From Sphagnum magellanicum (lineage: Eukaryota; Streptophyta; Sphagnopsida; Sphagnales; Sphagnaceae), in the NCBI GenBank assembly GCA_021904315.1, contig CM038917.1, positions 5,316,041 to 5,380,040 on the forward strand: a stretch of 64,000 nt of DNA, given 5' to 3'. The notes beneath the pieces were generated by a model that was given only the letters and a program-made list of their open reading frames with translations, did no database searches and was not told the DNA's origin. A program made the translations under genes and the position numbers. Positions 23,801 to 35,132 of the stretch are shown piece by piece (position 1 is the stretch's first letter; every line of letters begins with the position of its first letter).

Positions 23801-24003
23801 TTAAACAAGGCACCCAGCAAGAGAGGGGGGGGGGGAGAATGAAGGAACAAAGAGAGAGGATCCAAGTCCCAGTCAAGAGAGCCAAACCCAGAGTGATTCA
23901 CTAATGCTTAGCCTAATTCCTATACACCTCAGCAAAGACACTAGACATTAGAGTTATCCATAAAGTCACCCTGTCTTTGGGCCTCCTTTCAACCCCCCCC
24001 TAT
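20801..24003. other. Intergenic DNA of mixed composition, no gene recognised
   Basis: Contains a short G run near 21100, a GGTAGATAGG/TACCTAGG-like low-complexity patch at 22730-22870, a (GT)n stretch at 23205-23220 and a G run near 23826. The ORFs here (up to 77 codons) lack recognisable domains. Confidence 0.4.
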
Positions 24004-24170
24004 CCCCTCTTTCAGTGGTATCTGCAAAGTAAGGAAAGTTTATTAAATCTCAGTATGAAAATGCTGAAACTCAGCATTTAATGCACAAGGTTCAGGAGTA
24101 ATTACACAGGTAAGAGGAGTGAAAATATATGTAGCGACAATGGAGGCGCTCAGGAAAGACAGGATGAAAT
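24004..24170 (+). repeat. Dispersed hairpin repeat, copy A
   Basis: Starts CCCCTCTTTCAGTGGTAT, then CAAAGTAAGGAAA, TTTATTAAATCT, and a perfect hairpin ATGCTGA-aac-TCAGCAT (24061-24077). It continues GAAAATATATGTAGC and ATGGAGGCGCTCAGG. Two further copies lie at 29739 and 29898. Confidence 0.85.
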
Positions 24171-24429
24171 TCAGTTTAGGAACCTACCGCCAAAATCCAT
24201 GGTTTTCTGAGTTTCTCAAAATATTCAAAGAACTGGTTTTGACATATAACCATGGATCTCAAAAACATAAGAAAAAATCAAAAAAGACTGGCCAGACTCA
24301 GAACTGCTGGTTCTTTTTTTTTATTCTTTCTCAAAAAAACTGTAAACTATTCAAGGGTCAGGATCGTCGATTCTTTGATTCTAATTTTTAAAGAAACAAT
24401 CGGGACCAATGGTTCTTCCCTAGTATATC

Positions 24430-24835
24430 TAACCAACCGGGCTACCTGGACTTTTGTGGCCCACTCCCTCTTTGGTTCCGTCTTCCTAGAACTTACCAAC
24501 CGGGCTTCCTAGACTTCTGGCCCACTCCCTCTTTGGTTCCGTCTTCCTAGACCTTACTAACCGGGCTCCCTCTTTTGGTTTCCGCCCTCGTCGGCCGGAC
24601 TTGACTAGTCTGCGGTTACCACTCTAGTAGACCATACCACACTGGGCTTCCTTGGACTTGTACCCGCTTTCCCTCTTTGGTTTTTATCCTAGTACACTTA
24701 ACGTCACTGGTCTTCCTGTACTGGTACGCCCCTCCCTGTTCGGTTTGCGCCCTTGTGGACTTTTACATCACTGCACTTCCTGGACTTGTGGCCCACCCCG
24801 CTCTTTGGTTCCCATCCCCCCATTCGAAGCCCGGA
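24430..24835 (+). repeat. GC-rich degenerate tandem repeat, ~61-76-bp period, six copies
   Basis: The unit reads ACCGGGCTTCCTAGACTT, then GTGGCCCACTCCCTCTTTGG and TTCCGTCTTCCTAG. Unit starts fall near 24435, 24498, 24559, 24639, 24715 and 24769. The first two copies are nearly identical; the rest have drifted. The array ends about 700 bases before the PUB start codon. Confidence 0.8.
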
Positions 24836-25041
24836 CCTACTCCCCTGGCGCAGGGAACTTCCCGTCGCATCCAGGACCGTGGAGACGATGGATCCTTGGA
24901 GTCCATGGAGATTTTTGTCGAAGGAGTTTGACGAATGTTGAGGGAAGAAAACGGGTCCAGAAAGTATGCAAGAAATGAACGAGGACAGAAGGAGGTTAGA
25001 ACAGTGTTGAGGTATGGCGGAAATCTCACGTTATTTAGCTT

Positions 25042-25320
25042 GAAAACCTCGTTGTGCACAGAGACAGAGACAGAGAGAGATCTGAGTCCTTTTCTGTTTG
25101 TGACTGGGAAGAAAATCATCAGCTTCTTTGTTTTGGAAGGAGGATCGAACGGAGAGCGCGGAGTGAGTGTGCAATATACTGCTGCAGTTGAAGTACATAC
25201 ACCATGGGACAGACGGTATGTCTTTCTTGCTTGACAGATTGTGTTGATAGGAGAATTTTTCTTGAGGAATTGTTGAATCATTCACGGCATACAGGAGACA
25301 GGCGATTGTACAACAGATGC
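25042..25320 (+). repeat. Upstream copy of a duplicated leader/start-codon segment of PUB
   Basis: This segment is a tandem duplicate of 25326-25640, offset by 268-284 bases. Shared words include AACCTCGTTGTG, CTGCAGTTGAAGTACA, CCATGGGACA, CTTGCTTGACAGATTGTG and GGAATTGTTGAATC. The position matching the PUB start codon reads ACG (25284) here. A 39-base block of the early coding region is absent from this copy, after which AGGAGACAGG and CAACAGATG match again. Confidence 0.85.
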
Positions 25321-25515
25321 TTTTGGAAACCTCGTTGTGGAGAGCGATCTGAGACCTTTTTCTTAAAGGCTGGGAAGAAATCCTCAGCTTCTGTGCAGGA
25401 AGGAGATCACAAAGGAGAGCGGAGAGTGTGGCATACCACTGCACATACTACTGCAGTTGAAGTACAACCATGGGACACAGAGAGTATGACTTTCTTGCTT
25501 GACAGATTGTGTTGA
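25204..25515 (+). CDS. Upstream ORF in the PUB leader (103 codons), doubtful
   Basis: The ORF starts at CCATGGGACAG and crosses the junction between the two leader copies, ending 37 bases before the PUB start at 25553. It resembles no family I know and is Cys/Arg-rich. If the leader is transcribed from upstream of 25204 and is unspliced, this frame could reduce translation of PUB. It may equally be removed by splicing or never transcribed. Confidence 0.25.
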   Translation: MGQTVCLSCLTDCVDRRIFLEELLNHSRHTGDRRLYNRCFWKPRCGERSETFFLKAGKKSSASVQEGDHKGERRVWHTTAHTTAVEVQPWDTESMTFLLDRLC

Positions 25516-25552
25516 TAGGAGTATTTACTAAGGGAATTGTTGAATCCATTTC

Positions 25553-27658
25553 ATGGCATACCACGTACCACCACCAGCACCTTCTTCCAACAACCACAGC
25601 AGGAGACAGGTGATGGCAGCACAACAGATGATTCTGCCTGCTAGCCCTTCCAGCTCATCACTGGTACAAAACCTTGTTAACCTAGCACAGCAGGTGGCTA
25701 TGTGTGAGAGGTCAGCAGTTTGTCAGAAAAGGAATGGTGCAAACATCAGTCGCATAGTCAAGCTTCTTTCTCCACTTCTGGAAGAGATTAGGGATTCTCT
25801 TCATCCTTTGCCTCCCTCTGCAGTGATGGTATTACATGAATTGCAGCTCATCATGCAGCGTGCAAAGCAACTGTTAGACGAATGTCGGAAGAAAAGCTGC
25901 TTCTGCCTGTTGATGAGGATCATACTCATCTCGGAGGAGTTCTACAATCTCACGAAAAGCTTGTCTCAAGCATTGGAATCTCTCCCTTTGGAACTCTTGG
26001 AGTTGTCAGATGAGATTAAGGAGCAGGTGGAGCTCGTGCGCATGCAAGTGCAAAGAGGACAGCTGTATGTGGATCCTGTGGAGGAACATTTGCATGAAGA
26101 GGTGGCTGACATGCTAAAGAACTTGGAGAGGGAGGAGATTCCAGATCTTTCAGGCCTTCGGAAGCTGTTCACAATGCTTCATCTCAACAGCAATGGGGAT
26201 TGTGAGAGGGAGATGCAGAAACTGGAGGATGAACTGACCATTGATTCTGACAACCCTGACAATATGGTCATTACTAGCTTGATCAGCTTTGTGCACTATG
26301 GTAAGTGTGTCCTCTATGGAGTGATGCAGACGGAAGGCTCTGAGAACTCCTCCCGTGAACCTGGAAACTCTTGTGTGGTTGATGTCGGGGAGCTTTCATC
26401 CAGTGGCAGAGGAGGGTGTTCCAGTAGTCCTCCAGATGAGTTCCGTTGTCCCATCAGCCTTGACCTCATGAGTGACCCTGTCATTGTTGCCAGTGGTCAC
26501 ACCTATGATAGAGCATCAATTACAAGATGGATAGATGCAGGGAACCAGACATGTTTCAAGAGTGGACAGAAGCTTTCACATCTGAGCTTGATTCCCAATT
26601 ATGCTCTCCGAAGTCTCATTAGCCAGTGGTGTGAAGATCATCACATACCATTTGACAAGCAAGACAAAGTGAGCAAGAAGGGAAGCAGCATGGAGCACAT
26701 TGCAACTACGAAAGCTGCTTTGGAGGCTACAAAGGTTACAGCATCATTTCTTGTGGGAAAACTTGTTACTGGCTCCCCTGAGGCTCAGAAGCAGGCAGCA
26801 TATGAGCTTAGGCTACTGGCAAAATGCAGCATGGACAATCGTATGTGTATAGCTGATGCAGGAGCAATTCCTTTACTTGTGTCACTCCTCTCATCAAAGG
26901 ATTCTAAGACTCAGGAGAATGCAGTCACTGCACTTCTGAATCTGTCCATCTTTGACAAGAACAAGGTGCTAATCATGGCTGCAGAGGCTTTGGATCCTAT
27001 CATTGAGGTTCTGAGATCTGCCACAAGCATGGAGGCAAGGGAGAATGCGGCGGCCACTCTGTTCAGCCTGTCAGTGGTGGATGATTACAAGGTCCAGATT
27101 GGAAGCAAGCCGATGGCAATTAATGCATTAGTTGTGCTGTTACGCGATGGTACTCCTCAGAGGGGGAAGAAGGATGCAGCAACTGCATTGTTGAATCTTG
27201 CAGTCTATCATGATAATAAGCCCAAGATTGTGTCTGCTGGCATTGTGCCAATAATATTCTCTCTACTGCAAGATGATGAAGCAGAAGAGATCAGAGATGA
27301 CACATTGGCAGTCCTTGCTCTTATTGCTGGATGTCCTGATGGCCTTGCAGCAATCAACATGGAGGCAACTGCAATCCCAGTGCTGGTAGGGCTTCTAAGG
27401 TTAGGGTCTTCAAGGGGAAAGGAGAATGCCGTTGTGGTTTTGCATGCATTGTGCAAAAGTGGGGGAGAGGAAGTTTTATCCAGTGTGTTGCAGGTTAAAG
27501 ATGCTCGTCCTTATTTGTATTCCTTGATAACACTGGGGACACCCCGGGCCAAACGGAGGGCAACCTCCATTCTCAAACTTCTCCAGAGAAGGGAGCCAGT
27601 CGATTACAGCACCTCCAGCAATATCTACACCTCCATTGACATGAGCACCGGACTATAA
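25553..27658 (+). CDS. Plant U-box E3 ubiquitin ligase with ARM repeats (PUB17-like), intronless
   Basis: The 701-residue ORF has the UND-U-box-ARM layout of plant PUB ligases, which transfer ubiquitin from an E2 to substrates in stress, immunity and cell-death signalling. The N-terminal domain (about residues 35-235) includes ESLPLELLELSDEIKEQVEL and a QRGQLYVDP motif, closest to the PUB17/ACRE276 subgroup. The U-box (about 293-365) reads DEFRCPISLDLMSDPVIVAS, GHTYDRASITRWID and SLIPNYALRSLISQWCE, with the conserved Pro-Ile, Asp-Pro-Val and Tyr-Asp-Arg positions intact. ARM repeats fill about 385-690, with signatures such as TQENAVTALLNLSIFDKNK and ARENAAATLFSLSVVDDYK. Intronless structure is usual in this subgroup. 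The ATG is preceded by CCATTTC; an upstream decayed copy of this start exists at 25284. Confidence 0.95.
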   Translation: MAYHVPPPAPSSNNHSRRQVMAAQQMILPASPSSSSLVQNLVNLAQQVAMCERSAVCQKRNGANISRIVKLLSPLLEEIRDSLHPLPPSAVMVLHELQLIMQRAKQLLDECRKKSCFCLLMRIILISEEFYNLTKSLSQALESLPLELLELSDEIKEQVELVRMQVQRGQLYVDPVEEHLHEEVADMLKNLEREEIPDLSGLRKLFTMLHLNSNGDCEREMQKLEDELTIDSDNPDNMVITSLISFVHYGKCVLYGVMQTEGSENSSREPGNSCVVDVGELSSSGRGGCSSSPPDEFRCPISLDLMSDPVIVASGHTYDRASITRWIDAGNQTCFKSGQKLSHLSLIPNYALRSLISQWCEDHHIPFDKQDKVSKKGSSMEHIATTKAALEATKVTASFLVGKLVTGSPEAQKQAAYELRLLAKCSMDNRMCIADAGAIPLLVSLLSSKDSKTQENAVTALLNLSIFDKNKVLIMAAEALDPIIEVLRSATSMEARENAAATLFSLSVVDDYKVQIGSKPMAINALVVLLRDGTPQRGKKDAATALLNLAVYHDNKPKIVSAGIVPIIFSLLQDDEAEEIRDDTLAVLALIAGCPDGLAAINMEATAIPVLVGLLRLGSSRGKENAVVVLHALCKSGGEEVLSSVLQVKDARPYLYSLITLGTPRAKRRATSILKLLQRREPVDYSTSSNIYTSIDMSTGL

Positions 27659-29736
27659 TATGCAGCAAATCTCTAAAGAATAGGATGCACAGTTTACTTG
27701 TGTCTCGCTTGTTACCTGAGACAGTGTTCTTCACACAGAGGTCAGTCCTCCTTCAGTCTGTTTTGTTGTAAAATAGTGATGGGATTACATTCATAATTTG
27801 AAGACAAGGTAAAAAAATGAAGATCTCACAAGGGAATTTGATTAGGTTGTCAATATTCTTTAAACTTCTATCCTCATGTCCACTAAATATGGAAGTGACA
27901 ATGTGGTTTGTCACTACACATTATCAGATCAGTGGTTTTTGTAGTGCATGAATCTGTCAAAATGCAGATGATGCTTTGTCATAAATATTAACTCTCTCCC
28001 TATACAGATCAGTGCGTCACAAACCATGCCAATTGCAATTGTATTGTTCCTACTCTGGCTGTAACTGATGGGAAATATGACATGGGAGTCATGGAATTGG
28101 TGATCACACTGTCTGTGGCTCTCTTTTTGATCCAGTAAATAGTTGGGGTTTGAACTGGTGTTTGAATTGCAGGAGGATTTGTATGCATTTTGTGTCTGAA
28201 AATTTCTTCTCATGGTCAGGCTCTCATCTGATTGTGCAGTTGTGAGGAACTTACAAAGGGTTTCTTACAAGAAAATTGAGCTTCTGAAGGATGAGACTTT
28301 GTGTGGCCATTTTTGGACATTTTCCAGAGCCTAAACTTTTGGTCGTAGTGCCCAGTAGGTGTCTAACATCTTAGCTGTTGACAACTGATACATTGCAGCA
28401 AATCTCCAGAATGGGCCCAAAATTCCTCACCGTTTGATGTGGATGATCATGATGTTGGTGTGAGGGAGTGTACAAGGATTTGGGGGGTTTGTTGCCACAT
28501 GGAGACATTTATGATGGAGCCAAAGAGATTCACAAAAGGTATGGTGTTTTGATGAAATTTGGGTATGAAGGATTTTGGCTGTTTAGTTTTAGGAGCAACT
28601 AAAAAACATCCATTGTAACACTCTATCTAAGCCAACATTATACATGAAGTAAGGAATTTACAGGCTTTGTTGGAGAGTTGACACAATGTGTGTGTGATTT
28701 GTGTTTATTTTTTCACAAGTTATATATAGTGGTAACAAAAAAGCTTGTGAAGTAAACAAGCAAAGCTACATAAATTGTTGCTAGTATTGGAACTAGGGTT
28801 GGTGAAGGATTGTTAGTGAATCACTTTGGGTTAGAACCACAAGGCAAGGTGCAAGCAGTCATAAGCAAGCATTCATATATATATGGTATCTTGTTATTAA
28901 GTCTAGGTAATCTTGATGGGAGGGCAAACAGATAATTTCTATGACACTCAATTGGCACTGGACCTTGTGCAAGGTTTAGGGTTTAAGGCAATTCTAAATT
29001 CAATGTTGTTTCTCTACCTTGTTCATTTGGTTTTGGTTTTGTTGGACTGCATGATAGGGGGCACTAAAATTCCAGTTGTAAAGACTGAGGTGAGTGACTA
29101 TGTTTGGATCACGGTTTGGCACATCAATTGTTGGACATCATGTTGGAGACCATTTTTTTTTGCATGTTTGCAAGAAATGTTGTGCATTGTATGCAAACCA
29201 TATGTAGCCTATAGTTGTTTCCAAGGTTGATGACCTTATGTCTCTTATATCAATTAAATGAGGAGTGGGTTTACATCATCGTGAGGCCTTGCCACATGCT
29301 ACTTAAAGTATGGGAAGTAGGTCCTTGGGAGAATGGGCAATCACAATTGGATAGGAATTGTTTGGTGTCCCCTTTTATAGTGAAAGAGGGTTATGACTTT
29401 CAATCAAGCTTATTTGGAAGAGTATGGGCCTATTTTTTACTTCTTTTTCCCTTTATTTGTAATGAAATATGGAACTCATAACCTTTGGAATTTCAATAGT
29501 TGCAAGGATTGCAAGGATTCTATCAATATTGGTACTTTGAGTTATGATTGTGCTAAGCAAATGGTCAAGTTTTGCAACAACTATGCTAGAGACTGACATT
29601 TGTGGGAGGAGAAAGGGGGGCAAGTAGTAATGGGGTTTTGTCCAACGAATTAGGACAAGGTGGTGGCACATCTTAGGCCAGTGCTTGGATAGGATTGGTA
29701 ACAAGAAGCCAACATACATCAATAAGGTTTGATCTG
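27659..29736. other. Downstream region of PUB, no gene recognised
   Basis: Probably begins with 3' UTR. An ORF at 28913-29230 (105 codons) is Leu/Val/Cys-rich without a known domain. Short ATATATAT and AT-rich stretches occur near 28880. Confidence 0.4.
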
Positions 29737-29867
29737 ATTTATTAAATCTTAGTATGAAATGCTGAAACTTAGCATTTAATGCACAAGGTTTGAGAGTAAT
29801 TATATAGTAGTTGTATAAGTAGGAGCAGTGAAAATATATGTAGCAGCCATGGAGGCGCTCAGGGAAA
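29737..29867 (+). repeat. Dispersed hairpin repeat, copy B (5'-truncated)
   Basis: Matches copy A from TTTATTAAATCT onward. The hairpin is ATGCTGA-aac-TTAGCAT (29759-29775), where the C-to-T change still pairs as G.U. The end reads GAAAATATATGTAGC and then ATGGAGGCGCTCAGG. Confidence 0.85.
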
Positions 29868-29897
29868 AGGAAAAACATTTCTCCTTTCACCGGCAAT

Positions 29898-30085
29898 CCC
29901 CTCTTTCAGTGGTATTACCAAAGTAAGGAAATTTTATTAAATCTAAGTATGAAATGCTGAAACTCAACATTTAGTGGACTTTGATGTACAAGGTTCAAGA
30001 CTAATTATGATAGTTGTGCAAGTAGAAGCAGGGAAAATATATGTAGCAATAGTGCAGGCGCTCAAGAAATAAAGATCGGATGAAA
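29898..30085 (+). repeat. Dispersed hairpin repeat, copy C
   Basis: Starts CCCCTCTTTCAGTGGTAT like copy A. The hairpin arm has one mismatch (TCAACAT, 29954-29970). It ends GAAAATATATGTAGCAAT and GGCGCTCAAGAAA. It lies 195 bases after copy B, so B and C form a tandem pair. Confidence 0.85.
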
Positions 30086-33000
30086 CTTGGTTTTTCACAG
30101 AATTAATGATTTTTTGAGTTACAGTCCATTGATGCTCATTTTTGGAAACTGCCTTGGAATATTAGTGGGTTTAGAAGGTATGAGACTTGGCATTTTGAAA
30201 CTCGATCGAAATTTTTCTTTCAAGATTTTGAAACCATGTTTAGATCTCTTGAGGAATACTTTTTAAATGAATTAGAGAACCAAGGCAGGTCTTGTAAAAA
30301 CTTCTGAAACCTGGACCCAGAGGGTCTTAAAAAAACCTGAGAACTGCCCAACACTCATCTCATCATCTTGCAACACTTGCACTACTTTGTAGATTAGGCA
30401 ATCCAAGTTACAAATATCTTCTATTGGCAGCCTTTGGGATTGTAGACACGATACTAGTTCCATCATTTTAAAGCATTTTTCTCGAGTGTGAATTGATCGA
30501 ATGCACTTCAGATTAAGTTGTTTATGAATCTGAAGGAAAAAACTCCCATTACTTGTGAGCACACGATGCAACCAATACCTTTATTGTTTTGAAAATAATT
30601 TTACATTCAAGTTGAATCAACTTCAAAATTTTGACATTGGAGAAATTTATAATCCTCACAATTTAGTTTCAAGATTTGTGCATGTTTCTTTGAGCTTACG
30701 ATGAATTTTATCAAGTTTCAAATCAATATTGTATCCTTTTTTTATTCCCCTCTTGGTTTAACCTTGTAATATGATACTCTCCTTTTCAATAAATTACAAC
30801 TTGAATTAATCCAAACATGGGTAACAAAGCTAGCATGGACTTGACATTCATTATCATTAGAGTCGTCTAGGAACCAACGAAGCCCAAGAAGTTTTTAGAA
30901 GATGTTCTTGGCTTAGTAGAAGGTGATATAGATTAAACTACTTTAGGGTAAGTGCATGATAGGGTGGAACAAAAAGTGGCAAGAGTTCCTAATCCAAAAG
31001 CTCCTTTCCTTTGTATTTTTTTCAAGCCTCGAGATTTTCTGTAGTTAGGTAACAACAATGCATCAAAAAAAAATAATTAATTCATTAATTTTTTTTGTCC
31101 TTGTATAGTTCATTGATTATAACATGGTTGCAAAATCTTAACTCAATTCATTTATTTTTTCAGATGAAATGAACTTTTGAACAATATATGGATTTTTTCA
31201 CCAAATAGAAGTCTATAGTTAATAAATTTCATTAAATATGAATTTAAAACTTTTCAATCTTGCTTTCATTATTAGATTTTTTAACTAAAACCAAGTCCCT
31301 AATAATTTTTGAAGTCCATCATTGAAAAAAACCAAAGTCCATCCACTTAATGTTGTCACTATTATAAATCATGATTTTCAATTTTAATAGTTCATAACTC
31401 TTATAATTTTTTATGCCAATCAGTTACATTATGTGCATATTGAATTTTATAACTTCAAAATGAGCCCCATTTAATAATTCCATTATATTAAAAGAATGTG
31501 GCAATTAGAATAACATTTAGGTAGGAAAAAAAAGTATTAAGTTACCGCCAAATTGGTACACCCTACCATGCATTCATCTTTTGATCTTGAAGATGGTGTA
31601 AACAAAAGTGGATTAGGCTAATTAGTCATACAACATTTCTAATTAGTATATTGTATGGGCTACAACCATGAAATGCAATATTGGTCATCTTGCCAACATT
31701 TGAGCCCTCCCATCCTAGAAGAAAATGACTACATTTTTAAAGGCATTCTTTTGCTAGGGACATTGTTGGTTTGGACTATTACATTGCCTTTTTTGCCCAA
31801 CCCCACAACTTGATTCATAGAGTTTTTTTGGTGCAACATTCCTAAAGTTGCATGTACATGTGAAGGACACACAAAGATTTGTTGACAATTGTTATTGATT
31901 CTCATTATTCTTTTTGAAACTAATTAATAATTGAAACCCATGACATCTAGTAAAAACATGACTTTTCAAAGAATAAAAATTGTAACATTTAATTGGAAAT
32001 TTTTACATCATGAAACAACCAATTCTATAAATACAGAACCTTCAAAATCAAAATATGAAATAACCAAAACTAAACAAGTATATATATATATATATATATT
32101 TGGGCCTACTTGTGATGAGTTCTATGAAACTTAGAACTAAATTTCTTTAACAATTCAAAACAACCACCCAACATCATTTTAAAACTCTTGATTACAAAAA
32201 AAATTGAAATTCAAATGTAATAAATGTTATATAAGATAATTGATTTTTGAAAATTTCCTATTTCATTGAAAACCAGATCTTCATTTTATTGGATTTAGGA
32301 TCATACAACTTGTAGCATTTAAATTTATCAACCAATCAACTTGCATATTTTTAATTATGAATCTAATTATTTTAAAATTTGAATTAATATTTGCACATAT
32401 GAATTTCATGTTTGAAACCTATTGTGTGGTTCAAAAGAGGTTTTTGACCACCTATCCATTTATGTATTTTTTATATCTATTAGTGCTTTAGTTGCTAATA
32501 TATTGTGTAAATAATGTGTTATTGTTGTGACTCACAACTTGTCAAACCAAGTACATAAAAACCAATCCCAAAATCCAAAACCAATTGTTATTATGCAAGA
32601 AGCAATTGCAAAACCCAAAAGGCTAGGGAGACACTTGTTGAAATTATGATCTGAAACAACAATAACAATAACAAACAACCTTTATATGATAACTTAATAT
32701 AACCAATTTCCTTGTTGTGTCCTTTTCCCACTTTTGTGTCAATTTGACATAAACTTGCCTCCACATATTATGTATTTTTTCTATTTTAACAAATTCAAAA
32801 AATATATTCTATTCATTATATCAACTTTGTGAATTACATAAATGAAATTTAAAATGTGTTTAAAATTTTATAAATTTTGTTACAAGGCCACAAATTTAAA
32901 GTACAATTTCAAAAATATCATTACAATTAGAAATTGCAGAAACATGAATGAAAAAAATGATGCATTATGTTTAAACTATATCCACCTATTGGATATTATA

Positions 33001-35075
33001 TTCAATAGACATATATCCAATAGGTGGATAGATTATACCTAATGTGTCATTCATTCTACATTGTGGAAATAAAATATGTAGCTTAACATTAGGTCTAATA
33101 TATCTAGATAGTGGTTACATGCTAGTATCAAATAGGTTGATATACTAGACCTACTGCATCATTCACCCCATATCACATGGAAGTCAAATGTGTAGTTGAG
33201 TTTCTAATTTTGTCATTTTCTTCAAACATTACAACTTCACACCTTCCACAACTTGGTTGAATATGGTTTTGGTCATATAACAAGTCACCCAAGTGTGTTC
33301 TAATAATTAACCTCTACCCATACATCACTATGAAAAAATAATGTGTTTTGCAACTAAGCTTGCAATTTTTGAATTGCAATGACCACTTGCAACTTAGTGT
33401 ATTTTTATAGTGTGAGCGGTATTGGACAAGTTGTAAACGTTGTAGTAAACCTAATTCATCATTTATGAAATCATATAAATATACAATTCATGCAATTAAA
33501 ACATTGCAATTATTGTGCCATTGGACTGTAACTACTATACAATTACATAGGCAACAATATGTTGATCTGGCAATGATGTGTTAATAGATCGTCAATGGAC
33601 ACATTGCAATTTTGAGTTTATTTTGGTATTTAATATTTTAAATAATTTAATTTGGATCATCCAACTTAGGGCCAATAAAATGTTGATACATGGCACTTAG
33701 GTCAATATGTAGGTAGGCTTAAAGTAGGTAGACATTACAATCTACCTTTCTTAGGCTAAATAAGTAGGTAGATAGGCCTAGGTAGATATATAGGTAATTT
33801 GGGATAATCTTATTTTATTTTTGTATTTAACCTTTAAGGCCAAACCTTTTTTCATTGGCGTATTCCAAATGTCATTTTTTTATATATTTGAAGTGTAGTC
33901 ATTTATATACTTTACAAACTTGAAAGGTAGGACAAAAAATATGGGATAAAAAATTAATCTACTTTCAAGCTATAACAAGACACCAAGAATGCACAAGGGA
34001 TTTATGCAATAAATTACCATGCACCTCTGAGTTTTCAAAAAAAGGTCATAGGTTGTGAATTTCTAAATTAAAGCTAGTCAAATAATCTAAGCCTTGATTG
34101 CAAATGGGACACATACCCTTCTAGTGGATGAACAACTTGCTAAATTCATTATTCTTCCTGTCAACCACAACCTTTTCCCAATAGCTTTGAATTTGAAAGT
34201 TCCATTCATAAAACATGATTGAATTTACAAAAAGATTACCCACATCACGAGATACTTGGAACATATGAGCAGGAACACCTTTTACCATAGATGCAAGAGA
34301 TGTGTCCTAGTTACAACTATTTGTAGCTACTATGTCAAGACAAGTTAGTGAGATCCTAAGACATTGTCCCTTTGCTTTCCAAGTGCAAAAGGGTTTTTTA
34401 GAACTTGATTTGACACATTCAAAATTGTTTATATTGTTTAAAAAGGACAACAAATGAGGAAGATATGATTGTAAAAAATAAGCAGGATTAGTGTCGATCA
34501 TTGATCACTTAATTCACACATTAAGATTCAACACATTTTTCTTTTTCACGACTTTTCTATGTTGTTTTTTCACCTCTAGAGTTCAAATAATTAATGTAGA
34601 TCTTTACTTGGTCCACCCATAACATTTTAGATTGCTAAAAATGGAGAAGAAACAAAGAAGATATGATGTTTAAAATTAAAAGGTCATTTAAAATTTAAAA
34701 AACATTGTAATTTCGACATGCTTTGTGGTTTTTTTGTGTTTTTTTTTCGCCTAGATGGAGCCGAAACATATAGTGTAAAACTCATCTTGGCATTCCCATG
34801 ATGTTTTACATCACACATAATAAACAAGAAACAAAAAAATCCAAAATTGTTCAGTTAATGACCAATAATTGATGATGGGCGGTTCCATTTCAACATAGTT
34901 TATCATAATAGTTAGTAATTAATAACATGAACTATTAATATGGAATCTATACACTAATGTATAATAATAATATTATTATTAAATAATACCCTAAGCTAGG
35001 TAATATTAACTTTTAATTATGTCAAGCTAAATTATGGTAGGCTAACCTAAAATAATAATAATAATAGTTAGTGAT

Positions 35076-35080
<5 letters not shown>
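30086..35080. other. AT-rich intergenic DNA, no gene seen
   Basis: Contains a (TA)n run at about 32079-32099, a perfect inverted repeat at 32979-33030 (listed separately) and a TAGGTAG-rich patch near 33700-33810. No coding frame was supported. Confidence 0.5.
32979..33030. repeat. Perfect 18-bp inverted repeat with 16-nt loop
   Basis: TATCCACCTATTGGATAT (32979-32996) is the exact reverse complement of 33013-33030. The outer flanks do not pair, so it is a compact stem-loop rather than part of a long foldback. Confidence 0.8.

Positions 35081-35128
<48 letters not shown>
35081..35128. repeat. (AT)n microsatellite, about 24 units
   Basis: Uninterrupted AT dinucleotide run, bounded by AATAATAAT-type sequence on the left and TATTATTATTATT sequence to the right. 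Confidence 0.95.

Positions 35129-35132
<4 letters not shown>

Noticed and set aside
24652-25281. ORFs up to 172 codons upstream of PUB
   Set aside because: They arise from the GC-rich tandem repeat and the duplicated leader; no family resemblance.
29453-29896. 147-codon minus ORF
   Set aside because: It overlaps hairpin repeat copy B and has no recognisable domain.
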